Assembly (NCBI RefSeq): GCF_002015115.1
Contig: NZ_MUYA01000014.1
Coordinates: 1 to 34,993, forward strand
Length of the DNA stretch: 34,993 bases
Direction: 5' to 3'
Origin: Haemophilus paracuniculus
Lineage (GTDB): Bacteria > Pseudomonadota > Gammaproteobacteria > Enterobacterales > Pasteurellaceae
This document shows, one piece after another, positions 6,543 to 15,104 of the stretch. The translations under genes and the position numbers were made by a program. The first letter of the stretch is position 1. Each line of letters begins with the position of its first letter. The notes beneath the pieces are model-generated. The model had not been told where the DNA came from. It was given only the letters and a program-made list of their open reading frames with translations, and made no database searches.

Positions 6543-7163
6543 CTAAAATCCTAATTTTTTAGTATTAAATTTGTTACTTTCATTTTCTTGTCGAAAATTT
6601 TGATTGATTCCCATTTCATTTTCCTGTTTAAGTGAAAGTTGCTCTTTAAACTTTTGTTGAAGGTTGTTGTATCCCTCTTGAAATTCAATATTCTGTGGAT
6701 TTTGTTTTACTGTATTAGTTAATTCATTCAGTTTCTCTTTACCCATCTTATTTAATATTTCAATGATTGTCTTTTCATCTTCAACCTCCATTATTATTTT
6801 GGTTAAAAAAGCTACCGCATTTTTCTCATTGTTTAGTTCCATTCTCCGCCAGTGAGTTTTAGCACGTCCAAAAGTCTCTTTGCTTTGCGTTCTATTTTTA
6901 CTGTCCATATTATCCACTTCGGTTTTAAGTGTGGCTGGAACCTCTTCTGTTAATGCCGTTTGGGTGTAACCAACTTTGCCATTACCGTTTTTAACAAAAT
7001 GTGTTGAATGGCAATGGGGGCAACAACTGACGGTTCTTGGTTGATCTTTTTTAATAAATTCTTTAAACCCAGCCAGTTTATCCTTCACCATTTTTTGATC
7101 TGATTCAGATAAAGTGCTAAAAAGCTGAATAATAGTTTCAATAATGCTATTACTACTTTCCAT
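6543..7163 (-). CDS. Hypothetical protein with an N-terminal transposase-like zinc-finger fragment
   Basis: A 206-aa ORF of two unlike parts. Residues 1 to about 65 (LFSTLSESDQKMVKDKL, then CCPHCHSTHFVKNGNGK) resemble the N-terminus of IS1595/ISXO2-type transposases, where a CPxC zinc ribbon is followed by VKNGK-QRYRC. Only the first CxxC (C48, C51) is present; the second half of the ribbon and the DDE domain are absent. The rest (about 70-206) is highly charged, probably helical, Asn/Gln-rich toward the end, and not recognised. It could be a captured transposase start fused to another gene, or a decayed ORF that is still open. It probably forms an operon with the secreted protein downstream. 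Confidence 0.6.
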   Translation of the reverse strand: MESSNSIIETIIQLFSTLSESDQKMVKDKLAGFKEFIKKDQPRTVSCCPHCHSTHFVKNGNGKVGYTQTALTEEVPATLKTEVDNMDSKNRTQSKETFGRAKTHWRRMELNNEKNAVAFLTKIIMEVEDEKTIIEILNKMGKEKLNELTNTVKQNPQNIEFQEGYNNLQQKFKEQLSLKQENEMGINQNFRQENESNKFNTKKLGF

Positions 7164-7190
7164 AGTCCCCTTTTATTTAATGTAAAAGGG
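7164..7190 (-). promoter_or_regulatory. Hairpin that can sequester the ribosome site of the chimeric ORF
   Basis: On the minus strand CCCTTTTA (from 7183-7190) pairs with TAAAAGGG (from 7168-7175) across a 7-nt loop. The second arm is the Shine-Dalgarno region (AAAAGGGG) of the ORF starting at 7163. Such hairpins often protect transposase genes from outside transcription, which fits the transposase-like N-terminus. Confidence 0.45.
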
Positions 7191-7270
7191 AACATCTTAA
7201 AACACTTTATATCAATTACCAATAAAACAGCCTAAAAAAGGGTTAAAAATAAAAACAACCTTATTTTCTT

Positions 7271-7708
7271 CTACTTTTTTGGGGGAGATAATTTATTAAT
7301 ATCTTTTGATATTGCAACAAGTCTCATATAAATACTCAAATTTATATAGAACCATACTAATGGCATAACGAAATATTTTATATCTGAGAAAATCTTATAA
7401 CCTCCAATAACTTTAAACATTACGTACCATTGTGGAAGACACAAAAACAAAATTGCAACGAAAATTAATACTATAATTTTATATTTATCATTTCCAACTC
7501 TATGCCAATCACGATGTATAGCAATAATAAGCCCAATATAGATAAGTCCACATACAGGAACTACCCAATTTTCTTTTAGCTTAGAACCAATAGCGAAAAA
7601 ATCATCTTGTGGGCTAATCAAAGGAAACACACATAACGTGAACCACATTACAAGGATCTCAATAACAATAAAAATCCACGACCAAAAATTTCGATTACAT
7701 TTCAACAT
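7271..7708 (-). CDS. Hypothetical four-helix membrane protein
   Basis: Not recognised. The 145-aa product has four hydrophobic segments at about residues 9-30, 48-65, 78-98 and 110-130, separated by short charged loops, with a lysine-rich C-terminus. No conserved catalytic motif is visible. It is AT-rich like the other orphan ORFs here. The gene starts downstream of a run of five consecutive hairpins, and about 107 bp separate its stop from the next minus-strand ORF. The start at 7708 is tentative. Confidence 0.65.
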   Translation of the reverse strand: MLKCNRNFWSWIFIVIEILVMWFTLCVFPLISPQDDFFAIGSKLKENWVVPVCGLIYIGLIIAIHRDWHRVGNDKYKIIVLIFVAILFLCLPQWYVMFKVIGGYKIFSDIKYFVMPLVWFYINLSIYMRLVAISKDINKLSPPKK

Positions 7709-7748
7709 TTATGCCCCGATTAAAATTAAATATTTGCAGACTTGTTTA

Positions 7749-7848
7749 TTCCTTTTATTGCAAGAGCAATAAAAGGAAAGCTATGCTAGCATAGCTTTTC
7801 TGTTCATTTTATGAACAAAACCCCACTCAAAAAGGAAGTTGAGTGGGG
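7749..7848. repeat. Run of four consecutive inverted repeats
   Basis: Four stem-loops lie nearly end to end: a 13-bp stem TTCCTTTTATTGC/GCAATAAAAGGAA (7749-7778); a perfect 22-bp palindrome centred on CTAG (7777-7798); TGTTCAT-TTT-ATGAACA (7801-7817); and CCCCACTCAA/TTGAGTGGGG (7821-7848). A fifth hairpin, the hemB terminator, follows. The last of the four is followed on the minus strand by TTTTG and could be a second terminator. The perfect palindrome could be an operator for the gene starting at 7708. Confidence 0.7.
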
Positions 7849-7858
7849 CTTCAAAAAC

Positions 7859-7887
7859 AAAAAAACCACCGTAAAGGTGGTTTTTTA
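7859..7887 (-). terminator. Intrinsic terminator of hemB
   Basis: AAAAACCACC (7861-7870) and GGTGGTTTTT (7876-7885) form a 10-bp stem with loop GTAAA, flanked by A- and T-runs. It lies about 40 bp past the hemB stop and could work in both directions. Confidence 0.85.
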
Positions 7888-7924
7888 TCAAGGCTGAAAT
7901 TTTCTGAAATCTAACCGCTTGTGG

Positions 7925-9041
<1,117 letters not shown>

Positions 9042-9200
9042 TTGCCCTCTCTCTGCCAAAAATGCTGAACGCATTTTTTGCTGTCTCTCTCCCATAAATG
9101 GGAGAGAGTTTTTCGCCTCCTCAAACATTAACCCTCGCCCACTTGTGGGAGGGGGACAGAGATTGACTGCGTTCAGCAGTCAATCGCAGGGAGAGGGCAA
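9042..9200. repeat. 159-bp element with TTGCCCTCTC terminal inverted repeats
   Basis: The left end TTGCCCTCTCTCTGC (9042-9056) and the right end, which reads TTGCCCTCTCCCTGC on the minus strand (9186-9200), are inverted repeats with 14 of 15 matches. Inside are further stems, such as CTCTCTCCCAT/ATGGGAGAGAG. No ORF is credible within it. A shorter element with the same ends lies at 19359-19451, so this is a dispersed, MITE-like family. Confidence 0.7.
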
Positions 9201-9228
9201 GGGGTAGGATTTTTAAAAATTTCGCTTA

Positions 9229-9262
9229 CCAAAAAGAAAAGACGCAGATTGCTCTGCGTCTT
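9229..9262 (-). terminator. Intrinsic terminator of the ygiW-like gene
   Basis: AAGACGCAG (9239-9247) and CTGCGTCTT (9254-9262) form a 9-bp stem with loop ATTGCT. On the minus strand it is followed by TTTTCTTTTT, close to the stop of the gene ending at 9271. Confidence 0.85.
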
Positions 9263-9270
9263 GTTTAACA

Positions 9271-9621
9271 TTACTGTTTTTCTACACGGTAAACATCAAA
9301 ATCCGATTTACCGAAGGTGTTTTTATCGACTTTGCCGAAGATGATAATCACATCGTTCGGGGTTACGTTTTGACCTTGCCATACTTTATCGTCAATCTCG
9401 ATTTTGATTTCGCCCGTGCCGTCTTGGAACATAAACTCATCTTTATCAAGCTGGCGAGTGATTTTGCCTTTTAAGCTCATTTGAGCATCGTCCGCCGCGG
9501 TTAAGGCTTGTACGACTGTTGCCACGCCACCGTTGGTTTGTGGTGCGTTGGTGTTATTAAAGCCTGCAACTGCAACGGTTGAAACAGTTAATAAAGCGGC
9601 AAGTGAGAGTAATTTTTTCAT
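9271..9621 (-). CDS. ygiW: YgiW-family periplasmic OB-fold (BOF) protein
   Basis: A 116-aa secreted protein of the YgiW/YdeI (bacterial OB-fold, BOF) family, linked in enterobacteria to stress tolerance. A Sec signal peptide occupies residues 1 to about 19 (ending VAVAG). The mature part has the family pattern: AADDAQMSLKGKITRQLDKDEFMFQDGTGEIKIEID is split over β-strands that end at VWQGQNVTPND, IIIFGKVD and DFDVYRVE. In many gammaproteobacteria ygiW lies beside qseBC; here it stands alone between hemB and tatC with its own terminator. The promoter region carries a PmrA/QseB-like direct repeat. Ligand and exact role are unknown. Confidence 0.88.
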   Translation of the reverse strand: MKKLLSLAALLTVSTVAVAGFNNTNAPQTNGGVATVVQALTAADDAQMSLKGKITRQLDKDEFMFQDGTGEIKIEIDDKVWQGQNVTPNDVIIIFGKVDKNTFGKSDFDVYRVEKQ

Positions 9622-9689
9622 TTGGGTTTTCCTTTCTTTGGGGTTGAATTAAATCGAGGTAACATCGCTACCTCGTTGCTACGGGTGCT

Positions 9690-9722
9690 ATTAAACCAAA
9701 CAGATCTTAAAAAAATCTTAAT
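9690..9722 (-). promoter_or_regulatory. ygiW promoter with a PmrA/QseB-like direct repeat
   Basis: The plus strand shows CTTAAA-N5-CTTAAT (9706-9722), close to the PmrA/QseB box YTTAAK-N5-YTTAAK. On the minus strand a -10-like TTTAAT (9690-9695) lies 10 bp past the repeat, the spacing expected for an OmpR-family activator site that replaces a -35. A hairpin CGAGGTA/TACCTCG (9655-9675) lies in the probable 5' leader. Confidence 0.4.
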
Positions 9723-9773
9723 AAACGAAAAAATTTTCTGAATGATGAAATTTTGTTCAAAGGCGGGAATTTT

Positions 9774-9811
9774 CCAAAAAACAACCGCTTGTAAACGGCA
9801 TTACAAGCGGT
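9774..9811 (-). terminator. tatC terminator made of two inverted uptake signals
   Basis: ACCGCTTGTAA (9784-9794) and TTACAAGCGGT (9801-9811) are perfect inverted copies of the uptake signal around a 6-nt loop. On the minus strand the stem is followed by TGTTTTTTGG. It lies 17 bp after the tatC stop. Paired uptake signals acting as terminators are known in Pasteurellaceae. Confidence 0.85.
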
Positions 9812-9827
9812 CAGTTTCTCAGAAATT

Positions 9828-10568
9828 TTAGCCTTGCTCGGCGGTGTCGTCTTTGGGTTGGTAGAACCTTGCACAGAATAAGCCGACTTCAAACAGCAAA
9901 CACATTGGAATGGCGAGCAGGGTTTGCGAGAAGATGTCGGGCGGGGTGAGTAACATTCCGATCACGAACGCCGCCACGATGATGTAAGGGCGTTTGGCTC
10001 GCAAATCGTCTGCGGTGGTGATGCCCGACCAGCAGAGCAACACGATTGCCACGGGTACTTCAAAGCAGATCCCAAAGGCGAGGAAAATCGTCAGCACGAA
10101 ATCGAGGTAGCTACTGATGTCGGTCGCCATTGCCACCCCTTCGGGGGCGGTGCTAGTCAGGAAGCCGAACACAAGCGGAAACACCACATAATAGGCGAAC
10201 GCTACGCCGATGTAGAACAGCAAGGTGCTGGAAATCAACAGCGGATAGACCAGCCGTTTTTCGTGCTTATACAAGGCTGGGGCAACGAACGCCCAGATTT
10301 GGTAGAGAATAAATGGCACGGATAAAAAAATCGATGCCACCATTGTGAGTTTGATCGGCGTGAAAAACGGGGCGGCGACATTGGTGGCGATCATTGACGA
10401 TCCGCTCGGCAAGCGTTCCAACAAGGGGGTTGCCAACAGCGTATAAATATCGTTCGACCAATAAACCAACAAGGCGAACACCACTAAAACGCAAATAACC
10501 GCTTTGAGTAAGCGGTTGCGAAGTTCGATCAAATGGCTAATCAGCGGTTGGGATTCTTCAACTGACAT
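9828..10568 (-). CDS. tatC: Sec-independent protein translocase TatC
   Basis: TatC is the six-helix core of the twin-arginine translocase and, with TatB, binds RR signal peptides. The 246-aa protein has the family start [14 protein letters not shown], the periplasmic-loop block [22 protein letters not shown] (split about the first helices), [33 protein letters not shown] and a short C-terminus. I chose the ATG at 10568 (MSVEESQPL) rather than the longer in-frame start at 10655: alignment begins there, AAAGGA precedes it, and the extra residues are merely read-through of tatB sequence. It overlaps tatB by 11 bp. Confidence 0.95.
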   Translation of the reverse strand: MSVEESQPLISHLIELRNRLLKAVICVLVVFALLVYWSNDIYTLLATPLLERLPSGSSMIATNVAAPFFTPIKLTMVASIFLSVPFILYQIWAFVAPALYKHEKRLVYPLLISSTLLFYIGVAFAYYVVFPLVFGFLTSTAPEGVAMATDISSYLDFVLTIFLAFGICFEVPVAIVLLCWSGITTADDLRAKRPYIIVAAFVIGMLLTPPDIFSQTLLAIPMCLLFEVGLFCARFYQPKDDTAEQG

Positions 10569-11109
10569 TCGATTTTTCCTTTGAAGTTTCAGGGGCGGCG
10601 AGGTCGTCATCAGGCGGATAATACGCTGCCAATTTTTCCTCATCTTCCTCGGCAAGTTCAGCGATTTCCGCAGGGCTTAATTCGGGATCAAGCGGTGGGT
10701 TTTCCGCCGATTTTTGCGAAGGGGTTTCGCTCGCTAATTGCTGACTTTCCTGCTCAATTTTGCCTTGAATTTCAGCCACTTGCTCATCGGTCAATTTGGT
10801 GATCTCGCCCTTTGCCGATTGCAAATCCGCCTGCATTTTTTGGGCGGACTGTTTCAAATCTTCCACCGTTTTGCTCAATTCAGGCGAGAGTTTGCTCAAA
10901 TTCAGTTCTTCCGCTTTCTTAATGCTTTCTTGCAATTCCTGCAATTTCAGCTCTTGGGCAAGTTCATTTTGCACGTTTGCCGCCAAGCCACGAATGGTGC
11001 GAACCCAGCCCATTACGGTTCGGATCGCAATCGGCAAGCGTTGTGGGCCTAGCACCACCAAGCCCACAATAAACACCAGCACTAATTCAGAAAAACCTAT
11101 ATCAAACAC
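10558..11109 (-). CDS. tatB: Sec-independent protein translocase TatB
   Basis: A 183-aa membrane-anchored subunit that forms the signal-peptide receptor with TatC. It has one N-terminal helix ([20 protein letters not shown]), the conserved GPQRLP hinge, an amphipathic helix ([20 protein letters not shown]) and a long charged, mostly helical tail rich in Glu, Gln and Ala ending near residue 183. The length is typical of TatB. It starts 3 bp after tatA and overlaps tatC, so tatABC is one operon. Confidence 0.95.
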   Translation of the reverse strand: MFDIGFSELVLVFIVGLVVLGPQRLPIAIRTVMGWVRTIRGLAANVQNELAQELKLQELQESIKKAEELNLSKLSPELSKTVEDLKQSAQKMQADLQSAKGEITKLTDEQVAEIQGKIEQESQQLASETPSQKSAENPPLDPELSPAEIAELAEEDEEKLAAYYPPDDDLAAPETSKEKSNVS

Positions 11110-11112
11110 AGA

Positions 11113-11334
11113 TTACGCCTGCTCTTTTTCTTTGGCTTTTTGCTCCGTTGAAGCGGCATCTTTCGCCTCAACTTTTTCAAATTCGGCGTCTTTTTTGTCG
11201 TCATTCATCGCTTTTTTAAAGCCCTTGACCGACTCGCCCAAATCCGCTCCGAGGGTACGCAATTTTTTGGTGCCGAACAGTAACACAATGATCGCAACCA
11301 CAATCAGAAGTTGCCAAATACTAATACCACCCAT
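11113..11334 (-). CDS. tatA: Sec-independent protein translocase TatA
   Basis: A 73-aa protein that multimerises to form the Tat translocation element. It shows the short N-terminal helix ([18 protein letters not shown]), the FGTKKLR hinge, the amphipathic helix [15 protein letters not shown] and a charged tail. It is the first gene of tatABC and is preceded by the ribosome site AAAGGAGA. Confidence 0.95.
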   Translation of the reverse strand: MGGISIWQLLIVVAIIVLLFGTKKLRTLGADLGESVKGFKKAMNDDKKDAEFEKVEAKDAASTEQKAKEKEQA

Positions 11335-11370
11335 AGAAATCTCCTTTGTTTGAGTGAAAAAATTAGGCGG

Positions 11371-11399
11371 ATTATACGCCCAAATGTTGCTTTTTTGTA
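11371..11399 (-). promoter_or_regulatory. Candidate tatABC promoter
   Basis: The minus strand has a perfect -10 TATAAT (11371-11376). The -35 is weak (TACAAA, 11394-11399, 17-bp spacer). The tatA start lies 37 bp downstream of the -10. Confidence 0.45.
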
Positions 11400-11461
11400 G
11401 GTCTTTTTCACGAAATCCACTAGAATATGCAAGCTATACATTCAACCAAAACGAAAACAAA

Positions 11462-12487
11462 ATGGATAGCTTAACCCAATACGCCCTCATCGATCTTCAC
11501 TTGCACTTAGACGGCTCGCTTTCCCCCGAGTGGATTTTAACCACCGCCCGCCAGCAAAATATCCCCCTGCCTGCCGACAACGTGGCGGATTTGCTTCGCC
11601 ATATCGCTGCCCCGCAGGATTGCACCAGCTTGAACGATTATCTGCAATGTTTTGCGATCCCTGTGCGAATGTTGCAAACGGCGGAAAATCTCGCTTCGGC
11701 AACCGCTGATTTGGTCAAACGCCTTGACGCAAGCGGTCTGATTTATGCGGAAATTCGCTTCGCCCCCCAACTCCACACCCAGCAAGGTTTAACCCAACGC
11801 CAAGCAGTTGAGGCGGTGCTGGCTGGGGTGCAACAAACTCTGCCGCACACGGCGATGTTTGGCGTGAACGTGATTTTGTGCTGTATGCGAGGCGAGCATA
11901 ATCAGGCGGAAAATGTGCAAACGGTGCAACTCGCCAAAGATTTTCTCGGCAAGGGCGTGGTCGCCACGGATTTGGCAGGGGCGGAAGCGATTTACCCAAC
12001 CGCTCAATTTGCCTCGCTATTTGAACTCGCCAACCAACTCGGCGTGCCGTTTACCCTACACGCAGGCGAAGCAGACGGGGCGGAAAGCGTGAAATCTGCC
12101 CTTGATTTCGGGGCGAAACGGATCGGACACGGCGTGCGAGCCAGCGAAGATCCAAACCTACTCGCTCGCCTCAAAGCGGAAAAAACCACGCTAGAAATGT
12201 GCCCGTGCAGCAATTTGCAGACCAAAACCGTCCGCTTGCTGGCGGATTACCCCCTTCGCCATTTCTTGCAACAGGGGATTAAAGCCACCCTCAACACCGA
12301 CAATATGACCGTCTCTCAAACCACCCTCGCCAGCGAGTTCCGCCTACTCTCACAAGGCTACGTCCTCACCCACCCCGAAGCCAAGCAACTGCTCACCAAC
12401 GCCATTGACGGGGCTTTTCTTAGTGAGCAAGAAAAAAGGGAATTGAGGGAACGGGTTGCACAACGTTTGGCACAATATGTCGCATAA
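11462..12487 (+). CDS. add: Adenosine deaminase
   Basis: Deaminates adenosine and deoxyadenosine to inosine forms in cytoplasmic purine salvage. The 341-aa metal-dependent hydrolase shows the zinc-binding HLHLDGSL near the N-terminus, the catalytic block TLHAGEADG, KRIGHGVRASED, EMCPCSNLQT and the second metal Asp in TLNTDNMTVS. I chose ATG 11462 (MDSLTQYALIDLHLH). An in-frame start at 11354 would add 36 residues overlapping the divergent tatA promoter and lacks family similarity. A -10-like TAGAAT lies at 11421-11426. The gene is monocistronic and convergent with ubiB. Confidence 0.95.
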   Translation: MDSLTQYALIDLHLHLDGSLSPEWILTTARQQNIPLPADNVADLLRHIAAPQDCTSLNDYLQCFAIPVRMLQTAENLASATADLVKRLDASGLIYAEIRFAPQLHTQQGLTQRQAVEAVLAGVQQTLPHTAMFGVNVILCCMRGEHNQAENVQTVQLAKDFLGKGVVATDLAGAEAIYPTAQFASLFELANQLGVPFTLHAGEADGAESVKSALDFGAKRIGHGVRASEDPNLLARLKAEKTTLEMCPCSNLQTKTVRLLADYPLRHFLQQGIKATLNTDNMTVSQTTLASEFRLLSQGYVLTHPEAKQLLTNAIDGAFLSEQEKRELRERVAQRLAQYVA

Positions 12488-12495
12488 TCCGATAA

Positions 12496-12541
12496 ACAAG
12501 GAGTCAGTTCCTACGAAATTTCGCAGAATCTGACCCCTTGT
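12496..12541. terminator. Hairpin between the convergent genes add and ubiB
   Basis: ACAAGGAGTCAG (12496-12507) and CTGACCCCTTGT (12530-12541) pair with one mismatch around a loop that contains the palindrome CGAAATTTCG. The arms are uptake-signal variants with AAGG(A/G)GT instead of AAGCGGT. No strong T-run follows, so termination is uncertain. Confidence 0.5.
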
Positions 12542-12559
12542 AAGCGGTAGGAATGAGAT

Positions 12560-14188
12560 TTATTTGACCGCCTGCCACACCACGCCAAGTAAAGTTGCTA
12601 CCAACAATGGCACACTGAGCCACTGCGGAAGTTTATCAAATTGCCAAAGGACTGCCCCAAAAACACCAGTAAAAGCAATTAAAATCAAGTTTTTGCTCCG
12701 TTGTTGACGTTGAGCTTGCAAACTTTGATTGATTTCATTCAGGCGAAAGTTGATCTGCCGTTGTTGTTGCAATGCGGTGAACACCGCTTCGGGAAAATCG
12801 GCGAAATGTTCACGAAATTGTGGGAATTTGCGTTTAACTTGACGGATCATCGCTTTTACGCCCATTTGTTCATCGAGCCAATCTTGTAGGAACGGTTTCG
12901 CCGTTTGCCACAAATCCAGTTGCGGGTAAATTTGTCGCCCCAATCCCTCAATATAAAGCAAGGTTTTTTGCAGTAGCACCAACTGCGGTTGCACTTCCAT
13001 ATTGAATTGGCGAGCCACGCTGAACAGGTTAAACAGCAGATGCCCGAAGGAAATTTCCGCCAGCGGTTTGGCGAAAATCGGTTCGCATAATTCACGGAAC
13101 GCCTGCTCGAATGCGTCAATGTCGGTGTCGGGCGGTGTCCAGCCCGAGGCGACGTGCATTTCAGCCACACGGCGGTAATCACGGTTGAAAAACGCCACAA
13201 AATTTTCCGCCAAATAGCGTTTATCGTGGTGGTTGAGCTGCCCGACAATGCCACAGTCGATCCCGATATATTGCGGATTTTCAGGGTGATTCGGGTTCAC
13301 AAAAATGTTGCCCGCGTGCATATCGGCGTGGAAAAAACTATCCCGAAACACTTGGGTAAAAAAGACCTGCACCCCACGCTCGGCGAGCAGTTTCATATTG
13401 GTGCCGTTCGCTTCCAGTGCCGCCACGTTCGAGACGGGAATGCCGAAAATCCGTTCCATTACGATCAGATTTTTCCGCCCAAACTCGGGGTACATTTCTG
13501 GCACATAGAGCATTTCGCTGTTTTCAAAATTGCCCCGTAGGCGAATCGCATTCGCCATTTCTTTGCGTAAATCCAGCTCGTCTCGCAAGGTTTTTTCATA
13601 CTCTCGCACCACTTCGACTGGGCGTAAGCGTTTGCCCTCAGGATTGAGGCGAGGAATCAGCGAGGCGAGGCGATACATCAAGGCAAGATCGGCGTTGATC
13701 ACCTGCTCAATGTTGGGGCGAATCACTTTCAGCACCACTTGCTTACCAGCAAGCGGGTGGTTTGCACGAAATTTTGCGGTGTGGACTTGGGCAATCGAGG
13801 CGGAAGCCAAAGCGGTTTCATCAAAATCCTCAAACCACTGTTCGAGCTTGCCACCGAGGGCTTGCTCGATAATTTGGCGAGCCAGCTTGCCGTCAAAAGG
13901 CTCAACGGAATCCTGTAACAGAGCAAGCTGATCGGCGAGTTCAGGCTCAAACAGATCACGGCGAGTGGCGAGCATCTGCCCCAATTTAATCCAAACAGGA
14001 CCGAGTTCTTGCAAGGCAAGGCGTAACCGCACGCCGAACGGTTGGTCGGGGTGCTGATTGCGAAGCCAAAACAGGGCTTTCCGCCCCCACCGCACCGCCC
14101 TTGTTTGCGGAATGGCAGGGATTTGCTCATCAATGCCGTAGTGAGCAAAGGTGCGGATAATTTGATAAAGACGGCGAAGGTTTTGCAT
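12560..14188 (-). CDS. ubiB: Ubiquinone biosynthesis protein UbiB (ADCK/ABC1 kinase-like ATPase)
   Basis: A 542-aa member of the UbiB/ADCK atypical-kinase family needed for aerobic ubiquinone synthesis, thought to act as an ATPase on membrane lipid intermediates. The defining KxGQ motif is at about 68-71 ([13 protein letters not shown]). The Ala-rich nucleotide loop is in ASASIAQVH, the catalytic-loop block is [13 protein letters not shown], and the DFG-like element is IDCGIVG. Two hydrophobic C-terminal segments (about 495-540) anchor it. Length matches E. coli UbiB (546 aa). ubiE and ubiJ, its usual upstream partners, are absent; it follows rlmB on the same strand with a hairpin between them. 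Confidence 0.95.
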   Translation of the reverse strand: MQNLRRLYQIIRTFAHYGIDEQIPAIPQTRAVRWGRKALFWLRNQHPDQPFGVRLRLALQELGPVWIKLGQMLATRRDLFEPELADQLALLQDSVEPFDGKLARQIIEQALGGKLEQWFEDFDETALASASIAQVHTAKFRANHPLAGKQVVLKVIRPNIEQVINADLALMYRLASLIPRLNPEGKRLRPVEVVREYEKTLRDELDLRKEMANAIRLRGNFENSEMLYVPEMYPEFGRKNLIVMERIFGIPVSNVAALEANGTNMKLLAERGVQVFFTQVFRDSFFHADMHAGNIFVNPNHPENPQYIGIDCGIVGQLNHHDKRYLAENFVAFFNRDYRRVAEMHVASGWTPPDTDIDAFEQAFRELCEPIFAKPLAEISFGHLLFNLFSVARQFNMEVQPQLVLLQKTLLYIEGLGRQIYPQLDLWQTAKPFLQDWLDEQMGVKAMIRQVKRKFPQFREHFADFPEAVFTALQQQRQINFRLNEINQSLQAQRQQRSKNLILIAFTGVFGAVLWQFDKLPQWLSVPLLVATLLGVVWQAVK

Positions 14189-14202
14189 TTGAGTTCCTCA
14201 AA

Positions 14203-14246
14203 CAAGGGGGCGGATTTGGCGAAATTTCGTCAAATCCTACCCCTTG
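14203..14246 (-). terminator. Hairpin between rlmB and ubiB
   Basis: A near-perfect 16-bp inverted repeat (14203-14218 and 14231-14246) has arms CAAGGGGGCGGATTTG and CAAATCCTACCCCTTG. It is a pair of GGGGT-type uptake-signal variants. It follows the rlmB stop by a few bases on the minus strand. There is no long T-run, so it may only partly terminate before ubiB. Confidence 0.5.
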
Positions 14247-14250
14247 CAGA

Positions 14251-14994
14251 CTATTTTTGTGCGGCTAACTGTTGGCGGACGATTTCAAACAAGCAGACGC
14301 CCGTTGCCACCGAGACATTGAGGGAAGAGACCGAGCCAGCCATTGGAATGCTGACGAGTTGGTCGCAATGCTCACGGGTTAATCGCCGCATTCCGTCCCC
14401 CTCGGCACCCATTACCAGAGCGATTGAGCCAGTCAATTTGGTTTGATAAATGCTCTCAGTCGCTTCGCCTGCGGTGCCGATGATCCAGATATTGCGTTCT
14501 TGCAGTTCTCGCATTGTGCGAGCAAGGTTGGTAACCCGAATGAGCGGCACGCTTTCCGCCGCCCCACAAGCCACTTTGCGAGCGGTTGAAGTGAGTTGAG
14601 CCGATTTATCTTTCGGCACGATCACGGCATCCACCCCAGCCGCATCGGCGGTTCGCAAACACGCCCCTAAATTGTGCGGATCGGTTACGCCGTCTAAGAT
14701 CAACAAAAATGGATTTTGCTTTTCAGCCAAGATCGCATCAAGATCCTGCTCGTTCAGCTCTTTTTGTGGCAAGATCCGTGCAATAATCCCCTGATGCACT
14801 TCCCCCTGCGATTTGTTATCGAGGGTTTGGCGGTTTACCTGCTGAATAGCGATCCCGAGCCGTTGCAGTTCGTTTAACAGCGGATTTAACCGCTTGTCCT
14901 CACGCCCTTTTAGCACAAACACTTCAATTAAACGCTCAGGCGATCGTTCCAAAAAAGATTTAACGGCGTGAATGCCGTAGATTTGTTCGCTCAT
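14251..14994 (-). CDS. rlmB: 23S rRNA (guanosine-2251-2'-O)-methyltransferase RlmB
   Basis: A 247-aa SPOUT-class methyltransferase that modifies G2251 in the peptidyl-transferase P loop. An N-terminal substrate-binding domain ([12 protein letters not shown]) is followed by the knotted catalytic domain. The SpoU motifs are visible as motif 1 ([21 protein letters not shown]), which should be read in two parts around the NLGA turn, motif 2 ([15 protein letters not shown]) and motif 3 ([19 protein letters not shown]). Length equals E. coli RlmB (243 aa). In enterobacteria it usually follows rnr; here prfC lies upstream, separated by a REP pair. Confidence 0.95.
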   Translation of the reverse strand: MSEQIYGIHAVKSFLERSPERLIEVFVLKGREDKRLNPLLNELQRLGIAIQQVNRQTLDNKSQGEVHQGIIARILPQKELNEQDLDAILAEKQNPFLLILDGVTDPHNLGACLRTADAAGVDAVIVPKDKSAQLTSTARKVACGAAESVPLIRVTNLARTMRELQERNIWIIGTAGEATESIYQTKLTGSIALVMGAEGDGMRRLTREHCDQLVSIPMAGSVSSLNVSVATGVCLFEIVRQQLAAQK

Positions 14995-15019
14995 AATATC
15001 CTGTTATTTGATAATGATT

Positions 15020-15092
15020 GGGGACACGAGCATCGTGTCCCTACGAAAACGTACGCTGACATTCGTAAAGTAGGGACGCCACGCTGGCGTCC
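15020..15092. repeat. REP pair (BIME) between rlmB and prfC
   Basis: A minus-strand REP (stem GGACACGA/TCGTGTCC, about 15022-15040, with its GTAG read as CTAC at 15041-15044) faces a plus-strand REP: GTAG (15070-15073) and GGACGCCA-CGC-TGGCGTCC (15074-15092). The GTAG-plus-hairpin architecture and head-to-head arrangement match the REPs around the RAYT gene, though the stems differ. Confidence 0.7.
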
Positions 15093-15104
15093 GTGTTATG
15101 AATG

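Noticed and set aside
10569..10655. Longer N-terminus for TatC
   Set aside because: The extra residues are an alternative frame of the tatB 3' end; a good ribosome site lies at the ATG at 10568.
11354..11461. Longer N-terminus for adenosine deaminase
   Set aside because: The extra 36 codons cover the divergent promoter region and the family alignment begins at 11462.
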